NCBI GenBank assembly: GCA_947034895.1
Contig: OX344765.1
Location: forward strand, 8,995,001-9,059,000
Direction of reading: 5' to 3'
DNA from: Rhytidiadelphus loreus
Taxonomy: Eukaryota > Streptophyta > Bryopsida > Hypnales > Hylocomiaceae
DNA length: 64,000 bases
Shown here: in pieces, positions 10,866 to 23,831 of the stretch
How the letters are laid out: the number at the start of each line of letters is the position of its first letter
Numbering within the stretch: position 1 is the stretch's first letter
Program-made: the position numbers and the translations under genes
The notes under the pieces: model-generated
What the model saw: the letters and a program-made list of their open reading frames with translations, nothing else
Databases searched by the model: none
What the model was told of the DNA's origin: nothing

Positions 10866-12181
10866 CTGCAAGAACATGAAATCGGACAAAGTCAGTCGGA
10901 GTAGCGAGAGTAGCACTCAGTACCTCAGTGGGACTGGAATTCAGCGAGTAAAACTAATGTGACCAAAAACTAGGCTAACCCTTCATGCCTTCAACGGGCA
11001 AACTGCAGGCCTGGTCATGGAGAAATGACCTTCTCGTATTGAAATTGGCCCTCGATCAACTTCCAGAAGTGAATAAGTTGAGAAAACAAATCAGACCTAA
11101 TCGCTTGAGAATCCAATGTCATTCCCGTTCCAAACCCGAATTGAATCCTAACCAGATATTCTGAATCTTGTTCTACCAAATGTGATGCAAGCTCTATATT
11201 GATATTTGCAACTAATTCGGGGGCAATAGAGCTAGCCAGGTCTGGTACTCTAAGCGTCTTTTGTTCTTCTGTTGAGCATTGCCATCGACTTGTTTTTCCA
11301 AGGTCAACACTTTGCCGGGATTTTAACAGACGCAAGAAAAGCTGCTGGATCGTGAATATGAAGAGCACCACGTCTGAGGCACATTATCGCCCCTCGCAAC
11401 ATTCCATTTTGCCATTACATCGAATCAGAAATCAACTCCCGCAACTCGTGAACCTATGGAGAATGGAACCCTCAAGAATCTGAAGCAAAAGCTGCGCCAT
11501 GACCTCAAGGAATCGCCACGACCATCATCGAAGTGGACATTCCACGCGGGATTCCGTGCACCTCCAGTGTAAACCCCACATTATTCTTACACTTGTTTCC
11601 AATACTCTAGCAACGACGGAGGTGGCGAAGAATACCAAACATCACAAGAAACGCAAGAGTGATAGGTGATGATTGCCCTAGAGGATGATTGCATTCTACA
11701 AACCTATACATCCCGTTCCACGAGCATTCAATCGTGAGTAAGCATCTACCGACCAAGAATGTCCTGCGCCGTAGAAACCTTCAACGGAAACCTTCAACAG
11801 AAACCTTCAATAGAAATCTTCGATGGAAACCTCCACGTCAATAGCGTTACTAGCACCAGCCCAAAATTGCGAAGGTCAGAAAACGTACGAAATTCTCCTT
11901 GTCCTCGCGCGTTTCCCGGCCCCACTCGCTACATACTTCCTGGTCCTAATCACTCTTCGATTCCAGCTGCACCAGACAACAGTTTCACCCAAACACAAGC
12001 CCCTCGTCCATCACTCGAATTCCTCCGCGCACCGAAGGTCTTCCAGCGATCTCGTGACACTCCACCTCTAAAGTATTGCGGAATCCGAATCTTACAACCT
12101 GCACGTTCTTTCCCGCCCGGAATGTCAGCAACTCCAAGTCTCCACCGCATACCTGCTAAGCTTACTCACAACCAACCCTCA

Positions 12182-12247
<66 letters not shown>

Positions 12248-13435
12248 CTCCCCCCGCGGCGCACCCACACACTTCACTAGCGAATCCCCCACACCACCTC
12301 CCTCGTCCAATTCCACGACAGACGCAAAAACTCCATCGCGAAAACTAGCTATAGATCAAACGCTCCGTGATGGACTGGCTGCGCGGAAGATGCTTCATGG
12401 TTCCCCTATCGGAAAGTGACAATCCAGGAAAGACGCAACTGATTCCAAATGCTCCGTCTTCTGTGTGAATGTCCCCGTTTCTCTCTCTCTGTGTCCCTCC
12501 CTCTCTCTCACTCCCTCTCTCCCGGTGTGATGAGTCGCGTCGAAAACGGAACTGGTGAAGCGCACTCATCAAGGAACCATCAGCAAATGGGGACCCAATG
12601 AGCACCAAATGAGGAGGACCCCAAGTTAGGCGCACGCAAGGCTGTGGCCACTCCCCCCTGGCCACTAGCTAGTGGGTAAGTCAAGTATAGTAGCGCGCCT
12701 TCAGGTCGGGAAATTCCTTTGCTTTCGTTTTCTTTCGTTGTTGTTGTTGTTGTTTTTTCCTTTAATTTGCAGTGACTTCCGTTGGGTGTTTTCTCCTCCG
12801 TCCGCCGAGTCCGTTTCCTGGGTAGCTAGCATATATATCACCCCCGTTCCGTGCCTGCGTGCTTCCTTGTCCTCTTCGCAGCAAGTGCGGCCTGCCTCCC
12901 GGTGGCTTCGGGTATGGAACTTAATTTGGCTGGCTGGGGCCGCCGGCTTTTGCTTCTGCCGGAGGAGGACTGATGAGAGCGCTGTCGAGTCTAGCTGCTA
13001 CAGTAGCGATTTTGAAGACAGTCCACGCCTTAATTGTCTGCTATAAGTAGTTTACTGTGCCTAGCGTCAACTTGCCTGCTTTTCAGTAGTGCGACGATGA
13101 GAGGCCGGACCCAGCAGGCAGCAGCAGCAGCAGCAGCTTTGGCGAAATCCAGGGGGGAGCAAGACACTGGTGACGGACTCTGCACCGCCTGGCTTTCATG
13201 TCTGCAGGTCAACTGTACGAGAGTAATAACTGAATTTTGGTGCTTTGCAGTGAGGACGTTGTGATTGGGGTGCTACTGTACGTTACGCCTGCTCTCGGGA
13301 CAACTTGCGCTGGGGATATTTTCAGTCTTGGCGCTGGACCCACTCAAGCGGGGAGGGAGCGGCTGGGGTGCAAGGACTGAAGAACTGGAGAATCCAACGA
13401 CCTACAACTAGAAAAAGGTAAACCAGGCAACGACA
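10866..13435. other. Kinase upstream region with microsatellites; no gene supported
   Basis: The region contains five near-copies of a 15-bp unit (GAAACCTTCAACAGA-like, about 11773-11835), a (CA)n tract of about 60 bp at 12184-12244, pyrimidine-rich CT/CTC tracts near 12480-12525, (GTT)n near 12737-12755 and (CAG)n at 13109-13137. ORFs up to 173 aa exist but are built on the CA repeat or are unrecognised. Part is probably the kinase's 5' UTR intron and promoter. A separate transcription unit at 12.6-13.3 kb, where GC is higher, cannot be excluded. Confidence 0.45.
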
Positions 13436-13603
13436 AGGGAAAAGACGCATCACAGACACCTACTGTACAGTAAGTAGGGAATGATCCATTAAAGCCGGTA
13501 TCTCTTGCATCAAGCCCATGAGAGACTTTTGAATGTTCAATAAACAAGGGAGATTGGGGCTACACTCGTACATCGAATACTGAAACTAGGTTGCCCCTCA
13601 CTA

Positions 13604-14013
13604 AGGTAGTGTGCTCATAAACCGTCACTTTAAGGGCTGATTTGTCTTTTTCACAGGTTTCCAGGGATAAAATGGTTTTAAGATCATTTTCATAGAAAGA
13701 AAAATAGATGTGGAACCCAACACAAGTAGTTTCATATTTTTCCAAGCATTTTTGAATTACTTATAAATTTTCAAAGATCCAGGTCATAGGCACCTATTTG
13801 TGACCATAGGTGTCCCAAAATCCGTCCTCTTGTGACTTATAAAGAAATGTGTAGAAATCACAGCCAATGATTGGCTCTTACAATAAAATAAAAACAATTC
13901 TTCTTCATTCATTAACAGAGCAAAGAGGTCCATTCAAGGATCACCTTGCATCCATTCTACAGCTACCTACAGGATGATCTGAAGAAGAGGGGTGATTTAT
14001 GAGCACACTACCT
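13604..14013. mobile_element. 410-bp TA-flanked MITE, copy 1
   Basis: The element is bounded by AGGTAGTGTGCTCATAAA and its inverted copy TTTATGAGCACACTACCT, with TA on each side (13602-13603 and 14014-14015). It sits in a tandem-array unit whose uninterrupted copies read CCTCACTAAGGG, so TA is a true target duplication. A TA target points to the Tc1/mariner group. The interior has no meaningful ORF. The same length recurs at 22958 and 23422. Confidence 0.88.
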
Positions 14014-14027
14014 TACGGGCTGGTTAA

Positions 14028-14704
14028 CCCTTAAATGTTCAGAGCAGCCCAAAATGGCCTACGATTTTTGATACCATATATTATGTTCGGTCTTAATGAA
14101 ATTCAATGTTCAGTTTTTTGGTTGTTCATTAATTGTTTAATAAGATGAATGTAGTTTCTGTACCATGGTTTGAGTTGGCCAATTTTGAATGGATGGCTCA
14201 TTTCTTCACTTACTCATTTGGACCTTAATTAAATCTAATCAACCTTGGGATGTGGGAGAAAATCACAAAATTGTAGAATCAATCAATAGTCAATGGGTGG
14301 AAATTTGTGCATTGTAAGGCTTTTCAATTCATTCTCTTTATTGCTAGGCATATGCATTAGATGGGATTTCAGGGGGGTGGAGGGTTGTTTCAGCGCCGTT
14401 CCCAGCTCCATTCTCCGGGAACCCCATCGAACGCAACAGCAGATTTTCTTTTTTTCAAAAAAAAAAATTAAAGTCCTTAAAATGAAAAACAATTTTTATT
14501 TTTTTATTTTTATTTTTTCAAAAACTTTGACTTGGCAGTCGCTTGGCCAGGTCAACACAGGCGGGGAACGATGGGTATCGGCAGGTTTTAGACTGGTTTC
14601 GACTAGGGAACTCACAGCCCTCCCCGATGGCTGAATCCCATCTAATGGTATTGTACTCAAGCAATTCAAAAACCGTATGCTAAGTGTTGAGCGTTTAAGC
14701 TGGG
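14028..14704. mobile_element. TTAA-flanked element A, 677 bp
   Basis: It lies between TTAA at 14024-14027 and TTAA at 14705-14708. The left end CCCTTAAATGTTCA and the inverted right end CCCAGCTTAAACGCTCA are related apart from a 3-nt gap. It is directly followed by element B, which shares the 14705 TTAA. It contains A/T-rich simple sequence around 14450-14520 and no recognisable protein. Confidence 0.68.
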
Positions 14705-14708
14705 TTAA

Positions 14709-15633
14709 CCCCTAAAGGACCATTGTCCCCTTGGGGGACAAAATGGATTTCGGGCAAGTTCCAATGATGTCAATTTTAAGTGAATTTTTTTGAAACTTTC
14801 CCATAAGATAGGAAAACTTATGGGCTTCGTGGGAATATAAAATTTATTTCAATTGGTGCCTGAGAGCAAAAGTTATGGCATCTTAAACATAATTTACATG
14901 TCACCGGGTAGAAAAATAAATCTACAAAAATTTGAAATTAATTTTTTAATTTTTTTCTTCTTAAAGATCATATTTTTTTCTGCATGTGAATCTTTGATTC
15001 ATTCCATTTGGATTAGTAATGTGAAAGTTATGAACAATCTTGTTTTTCGGGCAATTTGAGCATCTTCTTGAAAAAATAACTTATAGGATTCAATTCTGAA
15101 TGCAATTTTCATAATTTTTCAAAAAAAATTGTTTGACAAGGTTAACTTTTCTATTTAGAACAATCTCACCGTTGAGATTATTGTGTTTCAATCCCATTTT
15201 AGAGCTATTAAAGATTTAGTTTTTCTTTCAATCTTGGACCTACTTGTACTGAACAATTTTTTAAAGAATGAAAATCAATCATTTTCTTTTTTAATTTTTT
15301 TTTCTAGACTTTCAACTCAATTCTTCAACACAAAATTTTTTTAATTCAAGGTCCATGGTGTAATTTTTTTCCCCAAATGGCATTCAAAGTCATCTGAAAT
15401 TGCAGGCTAGTGTTCAAAAAACTTTCTTTTTTCAACTTTGAATGCTAATATCTTCCAATCTGTACGGTCAAACTCCATGAAATTTTTACTACATGATACT
15501 AGACTAGTAAAGTACAAGATCCTACGGTTAGATTCTAAGGACAAGTGTTTTGTTTTGTTTTTTTGGATGAATGCAGCAAAAATGGCAGTTTTGAGTAGTT
15601 TTTGACAGAAGAACGGCCCTGGTCCTTTAGGGG
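14709..15633. mobile_element. TTAA-flanked element B, 925 bp
   Basis: TTAA (14705-14708), then CCCCTAAAGGACCATTGTCC; the right end is GGTCCTTTAGGGG followed by TTAA (15634-15637). A subterminal hairpin TTGTCCCC/GGGGGACAA follows the left end. The interior is very similar, base by base, to 61026-61949 and clearly related to 16517-17439. The longest ORF (68 aa at 14853) is unrecognised. TTAA targets with CCC-starting ends suggest a piggyBac-type transposase acting in trans. Confidence 0.88.
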
Positions 15634-16516
15634 TTAAGAGGCCTATGACAAGCAAAAGCCACTCATCCAATAGACACCTAAGGAATGATCCATTAAAGCC
15701 GGTATCTCTTGCACCAACCCCATGAGAGACTTTTGAATGTTCAATAAATTGTGAGATTGGGGGCTACACTAGTGCATTGAATAGTGAATTTAGGTTGTCC
15801 CTCATTAAAGGGCCGGATAAGCAGTTTATGTTGAGCAAAAGCCATTCATCCCACAGACACCTAGGGAATGATCCCGATTAAAGTTGGTCTCGTATCAACC
15901 CATGACCCAAAAAAATCAATAAATTGTGAGATTGGGGCTACACTAGTACATTGGATAGTGAAATTATTACTTAGGTTGACCCTCTAACTAAGGGCCGATT
16001 AATTAGTTTAGGATAGGGCAAAGATGCATCACAAACACTAGGGAATGATCCATTAAAGTCTCACATCAATCCATACTAGATTTTTTTTCAATAAACTATG
16101 AGATTGGGGCTACAGTAGTACATTGAATAGTGAAATTACTTAGGTTGTCCCTCACTAAGGGTTGGTTAATCAACCTTTGACAAGCAAATGACTCATCATA
16201 GACAATTAGCTAGGGAGTAATCCATTAAAGTCTTACATCAACCCATTACACAAAAAAATTCAATAAATTATGAGATTGGGGCTACATTAATACATTGAAT
16301 AGTAAAATTAGATTGTATCTCACTATATAGGCTGGTTTACACTAGGATTTGATCAAAGGTTCTTTAGAAAATTATCAAAGCAATGATTGTGGAGAAATCG
16401 GCAGGGTCCAAGGCCTATGCCATTTTTCATGGATGAGAAGTCCCAACTTGGAAATCTACATTGCCAAAGTAGATAATATTTTGTTGGTTTCTAGTACGGA
16501 GTAGTTTTTTTCTTAA

Positions 16517-17439
16517 CCCCTAAAGTCCCATTGTCCCTTCAGGGGACAATTTGGAATTCGGGCAGGTTCCTATGGGCTAAAATTTTACCCTAATTTTTTG
16601 AATTTTTTTTGAAGATAGAAAATCTGATAAGCTTGGTGAGACTATAATTTTTATTTCAATTGGTGCCCGGAAGCAAAAGTTATACCACAAAAAGTCTAAA
16701 ACTAAACTTGGCGGGCAGCACAAAAAATATTGCAAAAATTCAAAATAATTTAAAATTTTTTTTTTTTCTCAAAGATAATGTTTTTGTCTACATCTAAAGC
16801 TTTGATTCATTCCACTTTGATTAGTGATGTGAAAGTTATGAACAATCTTATTTTTCGGGCAATCTAAGCATCTTTTTGGAAAAAAAAACTTGTAGGATTC
16901 ATCTCAGAATGCAATTTTCAAATTTTTTCAAATTTTTTTTTTGAAAAGGTTAAATTTTCTTGTTAGAACAATCTCACCGTTGGGATTATTGTATTTCAAT
17001 TCCATCTAAGAGCTATTATCAATTTAGTTTTTCTTTCAATCTTGGACCTACTTCTACTTGATAATTTTTTGAAGTATGAAAATCAAGTTGTTATTTTTTG
17101 AATTTTTTTTCCTAGACTCCCAACTCAATTCTTCAACACAATAAATTTTAAATTCAAACTCCACAATGTAATTTTTTTCCACAAATAGAGATCAAAGTCA
17201 TCTAAAATTGCAGTCCAGTGTTCAGAAAAACTTGTTTTTTCAACTTTGAATGGTCATATCTCTCAATCTCTACGGTCAAACTTCATGAAATTTTTACCAC
17301 ATGATCTAAAACAAGTAAAGTTTAAGATCCTACGGTTCAGTTCCAAAATAAGTTTTTGTTTTGTTTTTTTGGACTAACTCCGTAGAAATGGCAGTTTTGA
17401 GTGGTTTTTGACAGAAAAATGGCCTTGGGACTTTAGGGG
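16517..17439. mobile_element. TTAA-flanked element, 923 bp
   Basis: TTAA at 16513-16516 and 17440-17443; the ends are CCCCTAAAGTCCCATTG and its inverted copy (GGGACTTTAGGGG). Same orientation and interior order as element B, including the ATTGTCCC/GGGGACAAT subterminal hairpin. No coding region is recognised. Confidence 0.87.
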
Positions 17440-17443
17440 TTAA

Positions 17444-20400
17444 CCATCTCTTTGAGGTAGGCCTAAGAAATTTCTAGGAGAATATGACAAGCTAAAATTT
17501 CACAATCATAGATTTTATGAACTTAATTTGATCTTACCATTGACAATTTTGGATCTAATAAATAAATAGATATGGCATGGCCATAGTCTCTCTTGGGTTT
17601 ACATCAAGCCCATTCTAAATGTCATTACTATTTTTTGTATAAGTTTTTGCTTCCCATGGTCACATCTAACAAAGTGGGGCACCTTGAAGTGCTTAAAGTC
17701 CCTTCATTTGACTTTGGTGTAAACCGGCCCTAATCTCTTGACATTTTATACGATATAAATATTTATTATCACTATACAAAGATGCAATAATTTTCATCAA
17801 CCCAAAATTATGTGTGTGGCATGGGCTAGTGCACCAATTTAGGGGCGGTTCAAAGAGTTGCATGCACCTCCACATGAACAAGCAATGGGTCATGAGGTAA
17901 CTTTTCAATTGTTAATGCAACCTAATTTCACTATTTTGCATAGGTTGAATTAGTGACCACAATCAATGCCTTGGATGAAGATGATGCATCATCAATCCAA
18001 GGAGAGTACTAGAATTTTCAAGTCTATGGAGGGAAGTAGACCTTTGAAATTCCATTCCATTGATTTTTTTTAAAAATAAACCCAATGCGAAGTCAACAAT
18101 CCAAACTTCAAATGAACTTTTTCACATTATAAAATAAAGGAAAGGAAAAGATTCTACATTTTAAAAATACTTTTCATACAAAAAACAAAAGTTCTAATTT
18201 ATTGGCACACATAACAAATCTTGGAAAAGTATGACAATTATGACTTTTCCTATTGTGAGTTGACTTGAGGGCTCTCCATATCTTGCCAATTTACATAGCT
18301 TAGGAAGGAAATGGTAGGGTTGGGAATAAAGAGAGACCAATTTTAGTTGCATTGGTTGTTGTTTTTAGAATTGCCCTGACATTGTGGCAATGGCATGGTG
18401 ATTTTTGTTTGGATTGGGGTTGCTCACTTTAGTAACTACAAATCTACAATAGTAATTTCTACCTTTAAAGTGTAAATTCATTATAGAAAGTCTATGACTT
18501 TATTAGACCTTCATGTTGTGGCCTTGTTAGGAAATATTCTCGGGGGGGTCATTTAGAGTGTCCATTAGAAACCACGTGCTAACAAAACCTTGGACCCCCT
18601 ATATACTTTTTGAATTTTAAATAAAAAAAAATTAAAAAAATATGAATAGATTTTCCTACTTTGAAAGTTTATGTTTTGAATTATTGATATTTTTATTTGT
18701 TAATAATAATTAGTTACAAATTTTTGAAGTAAAAAGATACACTGTAGAACTGAAAAATAACTTTCACACCCCTATATTATATAAGAAAAAATTGTCTAGA
18801 AAATGAACAAAAAATTCCTAAAAATAAATCATTATTGAAAGCTCATTTTGAGTTGAATATTGACTCAATGGTCATCTAAATGGGTCCTCTATAATTATTT
18901 GAATTGAAAAATATGCCATTTTAGTTCATTTTCAACCTCTTCTAGAAATCATTTCATATTTTATTTGAGTTGGAAATTTTGGCAATAGAAAGCTATAGTC
19001 ATTATTAAACAATGTTCAAAATTTTAGGTTGAAATTATAGTTTATTAGAAACCACTTGTTCACATGTGGTTTGTTATAGTAGAACTAAGTGCAACCCCCA
19101 AGGAAATATTGTGATTTTCATGTGAGTAAGACAACCATCGTGGATACACTTTTTGTTGGTTAACATTTTGAGGTAGTCAATCTAGAGACTCTTTTGGACC
19201 AATTGGACAACACTCTTTAAAAATTCATAATAAATTTATACTTTGTCAAAAAAATTGATCACTCTCTCCATTTCTCACATTTGTCTTTATGTAGAAATAT
19301 TTTTTAAATGTTGATCAATGCCAATATGGCAAAGCTATCATTATGCCTATCCTCGTGCCTATCGTAGGTTGGTTTACCTTAATTGGGACTAAGCTTAGAT
19401 AAGCATTTGTGCACAATTCCTATTAATGCATTTTTATTGGAATAGTACGTACCACAAGCCTTCTCAACATTGGCACAATTCTAAAGTTATGGGGTTTGAC
19501 ATGCTCAAACCTATTGGAGAATGTAAAATTTCACCCCAAATAAATATTGGTTCTTATTATGAAATTTTCCAAGTGAAGAGAGTATGTGGCTATACTCTAA
19601 ACTCTTTTCTTATGCATTTTGTAAACACCATATAAATCAAACTATGAATTTTCAAATTGCTAAAAGTACAAATATTCCAAAGCAATCCTAGGCTCTCATG
19701 CATGAATAAAGATAGTGGATTTTAGGCAATAATTTGTAGAGGTCAACTTTAGAAAGGGATCGAAATTAGGTACAACTTCCATATAATGTTTGACCTAATA
19801 GAGCATGTCATACTAATTTACCAAATTCAATTTTTTTGAATTAGTGTAGGTTGATTACATTATTACTATATTGTACCAATTTCCAAAAAAATAAAAAAAT
19901 TTAGTGACACTAATATCCACCATCACCACCACTACTATTACGGCAATCATTGTGGTGTATTCTATACTTGAATCCAAGTTGCAACATCAAAAAGCAACCA
20001 CAACACTTATTTAAATTATGCTTCTTCATGAGAGAGATGAAAAAGATTTTTGCATGATCAAAGTTCTTAGCAAGCCCAAAAGAAATCCAACTCAACTCAT
20101 TTTGTAATTTCCCGAAATTCAAATAATTTTCTATGAATTTTCAAAACTGTTGAAATTATCCCTACACATGCCATTAGAGTCCTTTAAAACGGATGTCCTC
20201 AACATATAAATTGCTTCAATTCCAATTTGTTGCTCCTAAATATTTGCGGTGATTATAGGTAAATAATGGACACAAATCCAAAACCAAACACATTGTCAAA
20301 TTTCAAAAAGCATTGCTTTTTGGTGTTCTTACCTCAATAAATGGAATTCACTACTAGTAGTAACTTACTTGGTGGAATTAGGTACATTGGTGACTATAAA

Positions 20401-21199
20401 GCTCTTGTTTTTAGTCCTTTTAATTGTGTTGTTCATGAATGTATAAGTGAAGGTGTTTAAGTAAAACCTTACATAAATATTGTGCCATGCTATATAGAGA
20501 CTCTTGTAGAATAGTTGTTTATTTGAAAATTAATTCACACTATTATGGTCTAGTCACATGTGAATTCTATCCATACATTTTTTGCTTCCCATCCACTTTA
20601 AAGATAAAGGCTACATAACATTTGAAATTATAGACCTGCCACTAAATCCCCTCCCCATCTCCCACAAGAGGACATAAAAATTTACTATTGTATTTACCAT
20701 CAATGGAAAATTCAGAAAAAATAAATTCATATTGCCCATCAAAGACACCAATTTAACAAAAAGAAGTTAGGAAAACTTGTAAATTGCAAGGAATATAAAA
20801 TCAACCAACTACAATGTATTGAATGTAGAGGAAACATTTTTTACATTTAAAATCCATTGAAGTAAAAAATTGGGAGTTTGTGCACATACCTTATGTAATG
20901 AAGCTTTGCCAATGCCCATCTTTTACCTTAGCCATTATTCATTTGTCCATCAACAAAAATCCTTGATTATTGTAATGAACTAAATGTCTAGTGGGACCTT
21001 CCTTTCACCCATCTTCCATACTTACAACCAACATATTTGTTTTTGGCAATCTATCACAACCTCAAAAAGGCCTTTTTGATAGGAGTATAGAAAATTTGGA
21101 GTATAAACTAATGTCTTTATCTTCCAAACAATCACCACATGAACAACATGGCTGGAGGACCAAAAAATTACCTTGCATGACTAAATATTCATAACATTG
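17444..21199. other. AT-rich gene-free stretch
   Basis: About 3.8 kb of AT-rich sequence without a recognisable gene, element ends or tandem array. ORFs are 71 aa or shorter on both strands and have no family resemblance. It is probably old, diverged repeat sequence. Confidence 0.5.
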
Positions 21200-21203
21200 T
21201 TAA

Positions 21204-22128
21204 CCCCTAAAGGACCGGACTGTATTTTTTGGCTGTATAAATTTTTGGGGCAGGTACCTACGAGCGGAGATTTTCATATTTGGGGCTGAAATTTTAATAG
21301 AATGTGGGGGCAAGGAAGATCTTTCATATGCACCAAATTTCATGACATTTGGAAATATGAGTCAAAAGTTATAGCCTAATATGTTACTTCTTTTCCCAAC
21401 CGGGCAGTTCGGGCAGATTAGATAAAATCACTTTTTTCATAAACAAAAATTTGGAATTGATTTTCTAGAGTTTTATATACACAAAAAGCTTTGATTCATT
21501 CCATTTTGATCAATGAGTCAAAAGTTATGAGGATTTTTTGTTTGCGGGCAGTTTTGGATTTCCTCCTCTAAAATAAACTTTGAAATCCTTTATCTTACCC
21601 AATTTTCAATATTTTTGGACAAAAATAAAATCTTAGGATGTAGATATATTATTACAACATTTCAACCATTGGGATTGAAAAATTTTAATTCCATATTTAA
21701 ATTGTAAATAATTTAGTATTTCTAATCATTCTCTACTACTACATACTTACTATTTTTTTCCTATATGTTGTACTATTCCAAATGATCTGAAATTTTTCAA
21801 GCATGTGGCTAACTTGTCTAGGAAAACAAATCCAAAGAAGCACCACCATTTAGGTCACTTTTTCATAGAAATGTGAGCTTGTGAAGTGCAGCTGCCCTGC
21901 TTTTCGCAGGGTAAAAAAAATGATTTTAGTTCATTTGAATGCTTATATCTTGCAATCCACTTGGTGGAAATGTCTGAAATTTTTACCACATGTTTTTGAT
22001 ACTATATAATACAAGATCCTACGGTTAGATATTTCAAGAAAAGTTTTTTTTCAAAATTTTGGTACTTGTACTAGAAATGGCAGTTTTGGAGCGTTTTTGG
22101 TGAAAGTATAGTGACGGTCCTTTAAGGG
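21204..22128. mobile_element. TTAA-flanked element, diverged subfamily, 925 bp
   Basis: TTAA at 21200-21203 and 22129-22132; ends CCCCTAAAGGACCGGAC and GTCCTTTAAGGG. Same length as element B but with a distinct interior. It contains two direct repeats about 170 bp apart built on GAGTCAAAAGTTAT and followed by CGGGCAG. A partial inverted relative lies at about 59925-60826. Confidence 0.85.
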
Positions 22129-22599
22129 TTAACCAATCTAAACCATTCTTCCTTGAAAATTGGGAAAGGGTGAATTTAATTAAATTTGTAAAGAATCATT
22201 GGTTGGTTGGTTGGTTGGCTGAGAAGTTACTATGCTAATGTCATTGGATGAATCAAAAGTTGCAAAGTCATTGGATAGTTGGGAAGTTGCAACACGAAAA
22301 GCTCCAACTTTGTGGGAGAAGCAAAAGGGCCCCCAAAATGTTGGTTAATAATGTTATGTCCACACTCCAAAGCTCTAAACAAATGACAGATCCCCAACAT
22401 CTAAGATGCATCTTTTTTTTCTAGTTAGAAAAAAAGGAAGGCATCACATTAATTTCCAATATGTACCCCAAACCAAATATTTTTTTAAATTAAAAAAATA
22501 TAATCAGAGATCTTTAAAAATAATATAATTATAGTTAATTAATTAAATTAATTTTGGAAAAGGGGGAATCCAAGGAGATTAGGTGGCAATGGGAATCGA

Positions 22600-22930
22600 A
22601 TGTTGTGGATTCAGAAATTAGACGGGGAGGGAACAAATGAGGGCAACCCCGAAATGGATAAAGTATCAGTTACGAAATATTAGCGAGGAAACCCACGTGG
22701 CAGGCGCTCCAAATAGCTCCACACGCCCGGTCGCCGGATCCGCCGGACGGGAGCGGGCTGGGCCCCGGAAGTCCGGGACCGGTCACAATCTCGGGCGCCG
22801 GGAATCAGAATGCCGGGAACGAGGGGGTGGAGTGGGGCCGGCCTACAATGGATGAATGTCGTCCCTGAGTTACTGTCGATGAGATTCATCCGAATCTGTT
22901 ACTTGTCGTTTAGTTATGGTGGGCCTTTAC
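22600..22930. other. Isolated GC-rich island
   Basis: A roughly 300-bp block with many CCGG and CG dinucleotides inside AT-rich DNA. It holds a 72-aa plus-strand ORF (22637-22855) and a 69-aa minus-strand ORF (22889-22680), neither recognised. It ends next to a 410-bp MITE. It could be a promoter-like CpG cluster, a relic of a gene or a transposon terminus; the sequence does not decide. Confidence 0.5.
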
Positions 22931-22957
22931 CTTTGGGATGAAAGTGTCGACGTGGTA

Positions 22958-23367
22958 AGGTAATATGCTCTAGAAGCGACCATTTAAGAGGTGGTCCGTC
23001 TTTTTCGCAGGCTGAAGTGCACAAAATTGTTTTTCTATCATTTTTCAGAGAAGGAAAAATGGATGTGGAACCTAACACAAGTGGTTTTGTATTTTTCCAA
23101 GCATTTTTGAATTAGTTACAAATTTTCAAAGATTCTGGACATAGGCACCTATTTGTGACTATAGGTCTCCCACAATCTGTCCACTTGCAATTTGTAAAGC
23201 AATGTGTGGAAATCAAAGACAATGATTGGCTCTTACAATAGAAAAACAATTTTTCTTTGGTGCATTCAATTGCTATAATGGTCCATTTAAGGATCACCCC
23301 ATCTCCATTCTCCACCTAAAACTAGGGGCGGTTTGAAGAAGATGGGCGCTTTTAGAACACACTACCT
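22958..23367. mobile_element. 410-bp TA-flanked MITE, copy 2
   Basis: Ends AGGTAATATGCTC and ACACACTACCT, flanked by TA (22956-22957, 23368-23369). Same orientation and length as copy 1. It faces copy 3 across a gap of about 54 bp, so the two form a large inverted repeat. Confidence 0.85.
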
Positions 23368-23421
23368 TATTCTCTATCAAGGTCCGCGGTGACTTGGCCA
23401 GTGGATTTTTTTTTGGCCCTA

Positions 23422-23831
23422 AGGTAGTATGTTGTAAAAGCACCCCCCTTCTTCAAACCGCCCCTATTTTGGGGTGAGAAATGGAGACAGGGTGCTCCTT
23501 AAATGGACCACTGTAGCAATTGAATGCATGGTGAAAAAAATATTTTTCTATTGCAAGAGCCAATCATTACTCTTGATTTCTGCACATCTGTTAACAAATT
23601 GCAAGTGGACAGATTTTGGGAGACCTATGGTCACAAATAGGTGCCTATGCCCTGAATCTTTGAAAATTTATAAGTAATTCAAAAAAGCTTGGAAAAATAC
23701 AAAACCAATTGTGTTAGTTTTCACATCCATTTTTCTTTCTCTGAAAAATGATCTAAAAATAATTCTATCCATGTAAGCCTATGAAAAAGGCGGACCAGCT
23801 CTTAAATGGTCGCTTTTAGAGCATACTACCT
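23422..23831. mobile_element. 410-bp TA-flanked MITE, copy 3 (inverted)
   Basis: Ends AGGTAGTATGTTG and AGCATACTACCT, flanked by TA (23420-23421, 23832-23833). The interior is the reverse complement of copies 1 and 2. Its short ORF (67 aa) pairs with an almost identical ORF on the opposite strand of copy 2, which reflects repeat identity and not coding. Confidence 0.85.

Larger units (their letters stand above)
13436..16335. repeat. Tandem array of about 180-bp units, interrupted by three insertions
   Basis: Five units are marked by ATGATCC(A)TTAAAG-type starts at 13481, 15685, 15868, 16045 and 16217. Each runs through a GAGATTGGGGCTACA-like box, an ACATTGAATAGTG-like box, CCTCACTAAGGG, a GGTTGGTTAA-type stretch and a GACAAGCAAA-type stretch to the next unit. 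Intact spacing is 172-183 bp. The first unit is split by a 410-bp element and two TTAA elements. Without them the spacing would be 182 bp. No coding function is seen. Confidence 0.88.

Noticed and set aside
11759..12280. 173-aa ORF upstream of the kinase
   Set aside because: The C-terminal third is a (CA)n repeat read as His-Thr, and the N-terminal part is a 15-bp tandem repeat. There is no recognisable domain.
23112..23677. Two 67-aa ORFs on opposite strands with near-identical peptides (MENGDGVILKW / MRNGDRVLLKW)
   Set aside because: They are the same part of two inverted MITE copies. Conservation is at the DNA level and the other copies do not keep the frame.
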